Source: CAXMST01 sp035267205 (GTDB lineage Bacteria > Actinomycetota > Thermoleophilia > Solirubrobacterales > 70-9). Taken from it: 14,411 bases of DNA. Under the pieces are notes generated by a model. It saw only the letters and a list, made by a program, of their open reading frames with translations, was not told the origin of the DNA and made no database searches. Position 1 is the first letter of the stretch. Each line of letters begins with the position of its first letter. This document shows, piece after piece, positions 5,895 to 12,285 of the stretch. Position numbers and translations under genes: made by a program. Location: NCBI GenBank assembly GCA_035267205.1, contig DATFLZ010000099.1:1-14411 (forward strand), given 5' to 3'.

Positions 5895-6809
5895 CTAGGC
5901 GAACAACGGGAGCGTCGCGCAGTAGATCGCGACGAGCACGATTCCCTCCCAGCGCACCAGCCGCCGGCCGGTCGCTAGCAGCACGCCGGCCACGACCGCG
6001 AAGCCGGCCATCAGCACGATCGCGCCGCCGAGTCCCGAGGAGTCGAGCGGCGCCGCGGGCGTCAGCAGCGCGGCGGTGCCCGCGATCCCGAGGCTGTTGA
6101 CCATGTTGCTGCCGAGCACGTTGCCGATCACGAGATCGGTCTCACCGCGGCGGACCGACTGGATCCCGACGACGATCTCGGGCAGCGAGGTCCCGATCGC
6201 GACGAGCGAGAGGCCGATGAACGCCTCCGAGATCCCGAGTTCGAGCGCAACGTCGGATGCGGAGTCGACCAGCAGCCGGGACGCGCCGACGGTGGCAGCC
6301 AGCGTGACCAGGGCTATCCCCAGCTCGACCGGAAGCGAGCCCTCCTCGTTCTCGCGGTGACCCGGCGGAGGATGCGCCGGGCGCACGATCCAGAAGGCGA
6401 CCGGGAGGGCGAGCAGGAGCACGATCCCTTCGATCCGGCCGATCCCGCCGATCAGCGCCAGCGCGAGCACCAGGACTGCGCCGACGCTGAGCACCGCCTC
6501 TCGCCTCAGGACCCGGGAGGAAACGAGCAGCGGGGCCAGGATCGCGGCGATGCCGAGCGCCAGCCCGACGTTGACCGTGTTCGAGCCGACGAAGTTGCCC
6601 ACGGCGATCCCGTCCTGCCCATCGGCGGCCGCGAACGCGGAGACCAGCCAGTCGGGGAGGCTGGTGCCGACGCCGATCAGGACGACTCCGATGAACAGCG
6701 GGCTCGCGCCGAGCAGGCGAGCGACCTCGGCCGCCGAGATCACGAAGCGGTCGGCGGCGACCGCGAGGACGGCGAGTGTGGCGGCGATGATCAGCAGGTC
6801 GATGGCCAT
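5895..6809 (-). CDS. CaCA-family sodium/calcium exchanger-like membrane protein
   Basis: A 304-residue protein with about ten hydrophobic segments in two inverted halves, typical of the CaCA superfamily (YrbG, NCX_Mj) and of normal length. Each half carries an alpha repeat: alpha-1 GVGTSLPDW around 46-54 followed by GNFVGSNTVN (71-80), and alpha-2 AIGTSLPE around 204-211 followed by GNVLGSNMVN. In NCX_Mj the glutamate of each GTSLPE binds the transported ions. Here alpha-1 has aspartate (D53) while alpha-2 keeps E211. A charged loop (about 143-160, with HPPPGHRENEE) separates the halves. Likely role is exchange of Ca2+ or another cation against Na+ or H+ at the cytoplasmic membrane. Start at ATG 6809; no clear Shine-Dalgarno. 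It diverges from the carbonic anhydrase gene over 91 nt. Confidence 0.85.
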   Translation of the reverse strand: MAIDLLIIAATLAVLAVAADRFVISAAEVARLLGASPLFIGVVLIGVGTSLPDWLVSAFAAADGQDGIAVGNFVGSNTVNVGLALGIAAILAPLLVSSRVLRREAVLSVGAVLVLALALIGGIGRIEGIVLLLALPVAFWIVRPAHPPPGHRENEEGSLPVELGIALVTLAATVGASRLLVDSASDVALELGISEAFIGLSLVAIGTSLPEIVVGIQSVRRGETDLVIGNVLGSNMVNSLGIAGTAALLTPAAPLDSSGLGGAIVLMAGFAVVAGVLLATGRRLVRWEGIVLVAIYCATLPLFA

Positions 6810-6848
6810 GGGAGAGCGCTCGGGCGGGTAACCGGGGGGCGCCGGGCC

Positions 6849-6893
6849 GCATGATCGCGCAGCGCTCGCCGCGGCGGCCTGCTGCCATCATGC
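6849..6893. repeat. 7-bp inverted repeat in the exchanger/anhydrase divergent promoter region
   Basis: GCATGAT (6849-6855) and ATCATGC (6887-6893) are perfect inverted copies 31 nt apart, the second ending 7 nt before the anhydrase ATG. The same gap also has two direct copies of AGCGCTCG (6815-6822, 6861-6868). These could be operator half-sites, but chance is a serious alternative. Confidence 0.25.
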
Positions 6894-6900
6894 CTGGCCC

Positions 6901-7341
6901 ATGAGCCCTCATCTCTCCCGATTCCCGGCGCGGAAGCTGGCCATCGTGACCTGCATGGACTGCCGGATCAATCCGCTGGTGACCGCGGGCCTCGAAATCG
7001 GCGAGGCCCACATCATCCGCAACGCAGGGGCCGTGGTCACCCCGGACGTCCGGCGCTCGCTGGCGCTCTCCCAGCGGGCGCTGAAGACCAAGGAGGTCTG
7101 GATCGTGATGCACACCAAGTGCGGCGTGCTGGGGCTCGATGACCGTGAGTTCCTCGATCAGATCGAGTCGGAGGTGGGCATGCGCCCCGACTGGGCGCCC
7201 GGTGGCTTCGAGTCGCTGGAGCAGGGCGTTCGCGAGGGTGTCGGGCGGGTCCGCGCTGACCCCGTGCTCGTCTCCTCGGACGTCCGCGGCTTCATCCTCG
7301 ACATCGAGACCGACGAGCTCAACGAGATCGCCGGCGCGTAG
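6901..7341 (+). CDS. beta-class carbonic anhydrase-like protein
   Basis: A 146-residue protein matching the beta-carbonic anhydrase subgroup of mycobacterial Rv1284: TCMDCR (C18, D20, R22), HIIRNAGAVVTPDVRRSLALSQR (37-59), VMHTKCG (H71, C74), then a GMRPDWAPGGFESLEQGVRE segment and LRGF-like VRGFILDIETDELNEI. The three predicted zinc ligands are C18, H71 and C74, with D20/R22 as the catalytic dyad, so it should hydrate CO2 to bicarbonate. It lacks the N-terminal extension of about 17 residues that Rv1284 has. An extra cysteine, C21, lies inside the CxDxR motif where Rv1284 has alanine. Start is ATG 6901: no in-frame ATG or GTG lies between it and an upstream TAA at 6829. No Shine-Dalgarno is visible. 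Its stop is 2 nt from the P450 stop. Confidence 0.85.
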   Translation: MSPHLSRFPARKLAIVTCMDCRINPLVTAGLEIGEAHIIRNAGAVVTPDVRRSLALSQRALKTKEVWIVMHTKCGVLGLDDREFLDQIESEVGMRPDWAPGGFESLEQGVREGVGRVRADPVLVSSDVRGFILDIETDELNEIAGA

Positions 7342-7343
7342 GC

Positions 7344-8720
7344 CTACGCGACGGGCGCCCGCGCCCCGGTCCGCACCGGGGCGTCGCGCCTCGACATGAC
7401 CCGCACCGGGGTCCCGTGCTTGGGCGAGAAGGTGACGTTGCGGCGCTTGATCGGCTCGGGGGCCTCGAGCGCGCTCTCCAGCTCGCAGCGGCTCAGCACC
7501 TCCCGCAGGGCGATCCGCATCTCGAACTCGGCGAAGCTCGCCCCCAGGCACCGGCGGATTCCGCCGCCGAACGGGATCCACGAGTAGGTCTCCGGCGGGC
7601 TCTCCAGAAAGCGCTCGGGCCGGAACGCGAGCGGATCCGCATAGGTCGAGGGGTCGGTGTGGGTGAGCCAGATCGCCGGCGCGACATCGGTGCCCGCTGG
7701 TAGCTCGCGGTCGTCAATCCGCATCGGCTTTTCGAGGCGCCGGCCCGCGAGAGGCACGACCGGCCGCAGGCGCAGGACCTCGCTGATCGTCGCGCGCAGG
7801 TACTCGTCGCTCTCGCCGGCGCGGATCTCGTCCGTCAGGCGAGTCAGCGCCCCGGGGTTGCGTAGCAGTAGGTCGAATGCCCAGGCGAGCGCTGTCGCCG
7901 TCGTCTCGTGGCCGGCGACGAGCAGCGTCATCAACTGGTCGCGCAGCTCGGAGTCGCTCATCGGCTCTCCGTCCTCGAAGCGGGCCGCGACCAGCATCGA
8001 GAGGATGTCCGTCCGCTGGTCGAGCTCCGGATCGGCGCGCCGCTCGGCTGCCTCGAGCGCGAGCAGCTCGTCAGCCTCCCGCATCCTCTCGCGCAGCGCG
8101 AGCAGCGGGTCGGTCATCCCGGGGATGCGCCGCGACAGCAGGAAGCGCACCTGCAGCGCGGGGCCGGCCGTCTGGTCGAGGAGGTCACCGAGCAGCGGTC
8201 GCAGCCGGTCGAGCCGCCGTGCGTCGCTGACGCCGAAGACGGCGTGGAGGATCACCTCGAGCGTCACGGCCTGCATCCGTGGATGGATCGCGAACTCGCT
8301 CCCGAGCGGCCAGCCGGCGATCTCGCTATCGACGATGTCGGTGATCTGGCTCTCGTAGGCGCGCATGCGCTCGCCGTGGAAGGGCGGCAGCATCAGCTTG
8401 CGGCGCGCGAGGTGCTCGCTGCCTTCGAGCAGCAGCACGGAGCGCGCGCCCAGGATCGGCTCGAGCGCCAGCGTGCGCCCCGGCGGCAGGCCGTTCTCAC
8501 GCTCGGTGAACAGCGCCCGCACGTGCTCGGGGCGGCTGATAATCACCATCGGTGTCTCGAAGCCGGGGAACTTCAGCGAGAACGAATCCCCATATCGCCT
8601 CCGGCACGAGTTGAGGAACTCGAGCGGCCGGAACAGCCAGTTCCCGATCTGCCCGGCGGGGGGCATGCGGGGCCCGGGAGGGAGGGCCGCAGCCGGCGCA
8701 CCGATATTGGAGCTCGCCAT
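7344..8720 (-). CDS. cytochrome P450
   Basis: A 458-residue soluble P450. It opens with LPPGPRMPP, a typical hinge, with no membrane anchor. The I-helix motif is AGHETT (A269-T274), the K-helix ExxR is E314-R317 in SEVLRLRP, the PERF-type motif is FRPERFL, and the heme-binding loop is FGGGIRRCLGA with thiolate ligand C391. All essential elements are present. The overall style (LPPGP start, GRRYGDSFSLK-like segment, FHGERM) resembles mycobacterial CYP135/CYP138-type sequences, which act on lipids or unknown substrates. It needs ferredoxin and reductase partners, and none are adjacent. Start at ATG 8718-8720, just downstream of a leaderless-type -10 at 8727-8732. It converges on the carbonic anhydrase gene with a 2-nt gap and diverges from csaA. 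Confidence 0.93.
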   Translation of the reverse strand: MASSNIGAPAAALPPGPRMPPAGQIGNWLFRPLEFLNSCRRRYGDSFSLKFPGFETPMVIISRPEHVRALFTERENGLPPGRTLALEPILGARSVLLLEGSEHLARRKLMLPPFHGERMRAYESQITDIVDSEIAGWPLGSEFAIHPRMQAVTLEVILHAVFGVSDARRLDRLRPLLGDLLDQTAGPALQVRFLLSRRIPGMTDPLLALRERMREADELLALEAAERRADPELDQRTDILSMLVAARFEDGEPMSDSELRDQLMTLLVAGHETTATALAWAFDLLLRNPGALTRLTDEIRAGESDEYLRATISEVLRLRPVVPLAGRRLEKPMRIDDRELPAGTDVAPAIWLTHTDPSTYADPLAFRPERFLESPPETYSWIPFGGGIRRCLGASFAEFEMRIALREVLSRCELESALEAPEPIKRRNVTFSPKHGTPVRVMSRRDAPVRTGARAPVA

Positions 8721-8726
8721 GGGGTC

Positions 8727-8732
8727 AGCATA
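8727..8732 (-). promoter_or_regulatory. -10 element of the P450 gene, leaderless type
   Basis: On the minus strand TATGCT is followed by six bases (GACCCC) and then ATG. The spacing puts transcription start at or next to the start codon, consistent with a leaderless mRNA and with no Shine-Dalgarno. No clear -35. Confidence 0.45.
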
Positions 8733-8774
8733 CGCCGCCGCCCGCCCGGCTGTGAGCCGCCGGGCCGCACTTAG

Positions 8775-8780
8775 TACCTT
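8775..8780 (+). promoter_or_regulatory. -10 element of the csaA-like gene, leaderless type
   Basis: TACCTT fits TANNNT and ends 8 nt before ATG 8789. The intervening GCGGGCGG is only a poor Shine-Dalgarno. With the P450 element it suggests back-to-back leaderless promoters in a 68-nt divergent gap. Confidence 0.35.
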
Positions 8781-8788
8781 GCGGGCGG

Positions 8789-9133
8789 ATGCCCGCGCTG
8801 CCTGAGATCGAGTTCGACCAGTTCGCCGCCGTCGAGATGCGCGTGGGTCGGATCGTCGAGGTCGAGGACTTCCCCGAGGCGCGCAGGCCGGCCTGGAAGC
8901 TCCGCGTTGACTTCGGCCCCGAGCATGGCGTCAAGCGCTCCTCCGCCCAGATCACCAACTACACGCGGGAGCAGCTGCTCGATTCGCTCGTCGTCGCGGT
9001 CGTGAACTTCCCGCCGCGGCAGATCGGGCCCGTGCGCTCCGAGGTCCTGGTCCTCGGCGCCGTCAACGACGACGGCGTGGTTACCCTGTTGCGCCCCGAC
9101 GGCGCACCGGAGCTCGGCGAGCGCGTTGCCTGA
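8789..9133 (+). CDS. csaA: CsaA-like tRNA-binding domain protein
   Basis: A 114-residue single-domain protein closely matching CsaA, a small OB-fold (EMAPII/Trbp111-type) tRNA-binding protein with proposed chaperone activity in Bacillus. Diagnostic stretches are MRVGRIVEVEDFPEARRPAWKL (about 17-38), VKRSSAQITNYTREQL and VVNFPPRQIGPVRSEVLVLG, all near-identical to known CsaA motifs. Length is normal for the family. It has no signal peptide and should act as a cytoplasmic dimer. The next gene, the antiporter, overlaps its end by 8 nt, so the two are probably co-translated, though no functional link is known. Start ATG 8789 is the first possible start and lies just after a -10-like TACCTT. Confidence 0.88.
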   Translation: MPALPEIEFDQFAAVEMRVGRIVEVEDFPEARRPAWKLRVDFGPEHGVKRSSAQITNYTREQLLDSLVVAVVNFPPRQIGPVRSEVLVLGAVNDDGVVTLLRPDGAPELGERVA

Positions 9134-11156
9134 GCCGGCGTTGCTGCTCGCGGCAGGTCAGACGCCGGAGTTCCTGGCCGAGCTGGCCGCGCTGCTCGTC
9201 GCCGGCACGCTCATCGCCTACGTCGGCGCTCGCCTCGGGCTGGTTCCGATTGTCGGCTTCCTGATCGCCGGCGTGTTGATCGGGCCGAACTCGCTCGGCC
9301 TCGTCAACGATCGCGAGATCATCAACGCGGCGGCCGACGTCGGGGTGATCCTGCTCCTGTTCACGATCGGGATGGAGTTCAGCCTCGAGCGGCTGGCGCG
9401 CCTGTGGCGAGCGATTTTCGGGGGCGGGGGCCTGCAGGTCGTGCTCACGACGCTGATCTCGGTCGGGGTCCTGCTCGCGCTCGGCGTCGACGGCCGGGCC
9501 GCCATCTACACCGGACTGCTGGTCGCGCTCAGCTCCACCGCGCTCGTGCTGCGCCTGCTCGCCGATCGTGGCGAGATCGGCGAGGAGCACGGGAGCGCCA
9601 GCGTCGGGCTCCTGCTCTTCCAGGACCTGGCGATCATCCCGATGGTGCTGCTCGTCCCGGCCCTCGGCACGTCGGGCGGGTCGCTCGGCGAGATCGTCGC
9701 CGCGCTCGCGATCGCGGTAGCGATCATCGCCGCGGTGCTGACCTTCGCGCGCCGACTGATGCCGCCGCTGCTGGAGATCGTCGCCCGAACCTGCTCGCCG
9801 GAGATCTTCCTGATCACCGTGATCGCGATCTGCTTCGGCACGGCCTACCTGACCAGCCTTGCAGGCGTCAGCGTTGCGCTCGGCGCCTTCCTCGCCGGGC
9901 TGGTCGTGCACGAGAGTCGCTTTGGCGCCCATGCGCTCAGCGAGATCCTGCCGCTCCAGATCGTCTTCAGCGCGACCTTCTTCGTCTCGATCGGGATGCT
10001 GGCCGACCTCGGATTCGTCGTCGACAACGTGCCGCTCGTGCTGCTCAGCGCCCTCGGGGTGCTCGCGATCAAGGTCATCGCGACCTCGATCAGCGTTCGT
10101 GCGCTGGGCTACTCGACCGCTGTGGCCGGTGCCTCGGCGCTGCTGCTCGCTCAGGTGGGCGAGTTCTCGTTCGTGCTCGATCAGGTCGGCCGCGACGAGG
10201 GGCTCACCCCCGGCGGCCTCGGCGAGGACGGCACTCAGACGTTGATCGCGACGACCGTCCTGCTGATGGTTGCGACCCCGACCCTCTCCGGCCTCGGCCG
10301 GCGACTGGTCGGCCCTCGTGGGCAGCCGGCGCCCGAGCTTCCCGACGACGGCCGCCTGCAGCCGTCGGGAGTGGAGCCCGATCACGACCTCAGCGGTCAC
10401 GTGATCCTCGCCGGCTATGGGGACGGCGCCCGGGCCGCGGTCCCCGCCCTGGCCGCGAACGACGTTCCCTTTCTGATCACGACCCTCAACCCCGGCGGTG
10501 CCCGCGAGGCGCTGGCCGAGGGCCTGCCGGTGATCCAGGGGGACCACACCAAGGCGAACCTGCTCGAGCGCGCGGGCATTGCCGACGCGCGCCTTCTGGT
10601 CGTCGTCGACGATGAGCTCGAGACGACCTACCGGGTTGCCTCGGTCGCCCGCGCGCTGAATCCAAGGCTCGAGATCCTCGCCCGGGTGGAGTCCGACGGT
10701 GACGTCGGCGCGATCGCCGCGGCCGGCGTCGACCGCGTGATCAGCGGCGAGAGCGCCTCGGCGCAGCGAGTTCCGGCGGCGGTTCTTCACCAGTGCGGCC
10801 GGGCCTCGGCGAACGCTGCGATCGACCCCGAGCGCATCGTGCACTTCGACCCTGTGGGGGAGGGCTGTGAGCATGTCGAGCTCGCCCAGCCGGTCCGCCC
10901 GAGCGCCGGCGGCTGCGAGTCCTGCCTGCGCTCCGGCGACGAGTGGGTGCACCTCCGGGTCTGCCTGATCTGCGGACACGTCGGCTGCTGTGACAGCTCC
11001 CCGAACCGGCATGCCTCCGCTCACCATGCGGCGACCGGCCACGCGCTCGTCGCCAGCGCCGAGCGCGGCGAGCACTGGGCCTACTGCTTCGTCGACGAGC
11101 TCACGATGAGAACGCGCGAGCCGGTCGAGCCCGCTGCGGGCTCCGCATCCGAATAG
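9126..11156 (+). CDS. CPA2 cation/proton antiporter with RCK domain and C-terminal UBP-type zinc finger
   Basis: A 676-residue three-part protein. Residues about 10-390 form a KefB/KefC-like CPA2 exchanger with some 11-13 hydrophobic segments, including LLLFQDLAIIPM (Q166, D167) and GVSVALGAFLAGLVVHES. Residues about 423-550 are a TrkA-N/RCK domain beginning HVILAGYGDGA (G430, G432, G434) with a GDHTKANLLERAGI segment, expected to bind NAD(H) or a nucleotide and gate transport. Residues 581-654 match a UBP-type zinc finger: CEH (581-583), CESC (C597, C600), VCLICG (C613, C616), C621, H629, H633, a TGH motif (H639) and WAYC (W651, C654). Most zinc ligands are intact. Kef-type proteins normally end after RCK, so the finger is an addition. 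The TTG start at 9126 overlaps csaA by 8 nt and is uncertain; TTG 9141 is an alternative. Probably K+/H+ or Na+/H+ exchange at the membrane. Confidence 0.9.
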   Translation: MPEPALLLAAGQTPEFLAELAALLVAGTLIAYVGARLGLVPIVGFLIAGVLIGPNSLGLVNDREIINAAADVGVILLLFTIGMEFSLERLARLWRAIFGGGGLQVVLTTLISVGVLLALGVDGRAAIYTGLLVALSSTALVLRLLADRGEIGEEHGSASVGLLLFQDLAIIPMVLLVPALGTSGGSLGEIVAALAIAVAIIAAVLTFARRLMPPLLEIVARTCSPEIFLITVIAICFGTAYLTSLAGVSVALGAFLAGLVVHESRFGAHALSEILPLQIVFSATFFVSIGMLADLGFVVDNVPLVLLSALGVLAIKVIATSISVRALGYSTAVAGASALLLAQVGEFSFVLDQVGRDEGLTPGGLGEDGTQTLIATTVLLMVATPTLSGLGRRLVGPRGQPAPELPDDGRLQPSGVEPDHDLSGHVILAGYGDGARAAVPALAANDVPFLITTLNPGGAREALAEGLPVIQGDHTKANLLERAGIADARLLVVVDDELETTYRVASVARALNPRLEILARVESDGDVGAIAAAGVDRVISGESASAQRVPAAVLHQCGRASANAAIDPERIVHFDPVGEGCEHVELAQPVRPSAGGCESCLRSGDEWVHLRVCLICGHVGCCDSSPNRHASAHHAATGHALVASAERGEHWAYCFVDELTMRTREPVEPAAGSASE

Positions 11157-11159
11157 ATT
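11154..11159 (+). promoter_or_regulatory. -10 element of the SDR gene inside the antiporter stop codon
   Basis: TAGATT fits TANNNT, includes the antiporter's TAG stop, and ends 8 nt before ATG 11168. No Shine-Dalgarno lies between (CCCCCGCC). A separate leaderless transcript for the SDR gene is plausible. Confidence 0.4.
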
Positions 11160-11167
11160 CCCCCGCC

Positions 11168-11935
11168 ATGGACATCTCAGCAGCAGGCGCACTCGTCAGC
11201 GGCGGCGCTTCCGGCCTCGGTGAGGCCACGGTCCGCCGTCTGCACGAGGCCGGCGCCCACGTGGTAATCGCCGACCTCAACGCGGAGAAAGGTGAGGCGC
11301 TGGCCGCGGAGCTCGGTGATCGGGCCCGGTTCATCGCGGTCAACGTCACCGACGCGGAGTCCGTCCAGGCCGCGGTGGACCTCGCGAGCGAGCCCGAGCG
11401 GGGCCTCCGCATCGCGGTCGGCTGCGCGGGGATCGGCTGGGCGCAGCGCGTGGCGGGCAGGCAGGGACCACACCCGGAGGACCTGTTCAACAACGTCCTC
11501 CAGGTCAACCTGGTCGGGATGTTCAACCTGCTGCGGCTGGCGGCGACGTCGATGAACGAGAACGAGCCCGACGAGGGCGGCGAGCGCGGGGTGTTCGTCA
11601 GCACCGCGTCCGTGGCCGCCTTCGACGGCCAGATCGGCCAGATCGCCTATTCGGCGAGCAAGGGCGGGATCGTCGGCATGACGTTGCCGGCCGCGCGCGA
11701 CCTCTCCTCCCGCGGTATCCGGGTGCTTGCGATCGCCCCGGGCCTGTTCGACACTCCACTGCTCGCCGCTCTCCCGGAGGAGGCGAGGGAGGCGCTCGGC
11801 GCCCAGATTCCCTTCCCGAGCCGGCTGGGAATGCCCGAGGAGTTTGCGCACCTCGTCGGCGCGATCGCCGAGAACCCGATGCTCAACGGCGAGACGATCC
11901 GGCTCGACGGCGCGATCCGGATGCAGCCGAAGTAG
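11168..11935 (+). CDS. short-chain dehydrogenase/reductase, HSD10-like
   Basis: A 255-residue classical SDR. The NAD-binding GGASGLG is at 12-18, with D36 of VVIADL at the end of strand 2 favouring NAD(H) over NADP(H). The active site has S148 and the YSASK motif Y161/K165, followed by the usual IAPGLFDTPLL segment and a C-terminal DGAIRMQPK. The pattern SGGASGLGEATVRRL plus CAGI and PFPSRLGMPEEFAHLV resembles the type II 3-hydroxyacyl-CoA dehydrogenase (HSD17B10) branch, so oxidation of a 3-hydroxyacyl-CoA or hydroxysteroid is likely. CAG replaces the common NAG motif, as in HSD10. It starts 11 nt after the antiporter gene but has its own -10-like TAGATT. It converges on the small minus-strand gene at 11961. 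Confidence 0.88.
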   Translation: MDISAAGALVSGGASGLGEATVRRLHEAGAHVVIADLNAEKGEALAAELGDRARFIAVNVTDAESVQAAVDLASEPERGLRIAVGCAGIGWAQRVAGRQGPHPEDLFNNVLQVNLVGMFNLLRLAATSMNENEPDEGGERGVFVSTASVAAFDGQIGQIAYSASKGGIVGMTLPAARDLSSRGIRVLAIAPGLFDTPLLAALPEEAREALGAQIPFPSRLGMPEEFAHLVGAIAENPMLNGETIRLDGAIRMQPK

Positions 11936-11942
11936 GCCGTGC

Positions 11943-11960
11943 GGCCGGCGCCGCCCGGCC
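11943..11960. terminator. bidirectional hairpin between convergent genes
   Basis: GGCCGG (11943-11948) pairs with CCGGCC (11955-11960) around a 6-nt loop, filling most of the 25-nt gap between the SDR stop and the stop of the minus-strand gene. Perfect 6-bp stem, no T-run. Confidence 0.45.
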
Positions 11961-12218
11961 TCACTCGCTTGCCGGGTAGGCGAGCTGGACGTGGTCGCGC
12001 GCGACCGCGATGAAGGAGCGGGTGATCGACTCGCCCTTGCCGTTGACCGCACCGTTGCGCTGGGTGATCTGCGCGTCGACGAGCGGGATGAAGTTGACGT
12101 CTCCGCGGTTGAGGAAGTCGGAGAGCCGACTCCTGTAGCCCTCCCGCGGCATGGTCAGGTCGCCGATGATCTCATGGCTCGGCGTCTGCAGCACGACGCG
12201 CTGTGTACGGGTCTCCAT
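11961..12218 (-). CDS. small conserved protein of unknown function (DUF6812-like)
   Basis: An 85-residue soluble protein. The arrangement VVLQTPSHEIIGDLTMP (8-24), then RLSDFLNRGDVNFIPLVDAQI (31-51), matches a small bacterial family I recall as DUF6812; the identification is by memory and moderate. Function is unknown. The alternation of short strands (VVLQT, EIIGDL, FIPLVDAQI, SFIAVARDHVQLAY) suggests a small beta-rich fold. The start is well set: AGGA lies 7 nt before ATG 12218. It is the last gene of a minus-strand run, 67 nt after the WS/DGAT gene, and no good promoter is seen in that gap, so co-transcription is likely. That links it by position, though not by proof, to neutral lipid metabolism. 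Confidence 0.75.
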   Translation of the reverse strand: METRTQRVVLQTPSHEIIGDLTMPREGYRSRLSDFLNRGDVNFIPLVDAQITQRNGAVNGKGESITRSFIAVARDHVQLAYPASE

Positions 12219-12285
12219 CGAGTTTCCTATCGGCGATTGAGCGGTGGCCTTGAGCTCCGCCCGGCGAACCGGTCAGGGCGTTGCC

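Noticed and set aside
5479..5898. Protein-coding genes in the convergent gap (114 codons plus strand, 129 codons minus strand)
   Set aside because: Translations are low-complexity Arg/Pro/Gly mixtures with no motif, no ribosome binding site, and they overlap each other and the ends of real genes.
6142..7581. 479-codon minus-strand frame spanning the exchanger, anhydrase and P450 end
   Set aside because: It crosses three genes with clear family motifs on both strands and is arginine-rich without domain structure.
10866..11087. Reading the zinc finger as evidence of a deubiquitinase or a ubiquitin system
   Set aside because: There is no peptidase domain and no E1, E2 or ubiquitin-like gene nearby; only the binding finger is present.
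9081..11192. 703-codon minus-strand open frame over the antiporter gene
   Set aside because: Rich in Asp, Arg, Glu, Gln and His with no domain; it mirrors the codon positions of the GC-rich plus-strand gene, which has clear family motifs.
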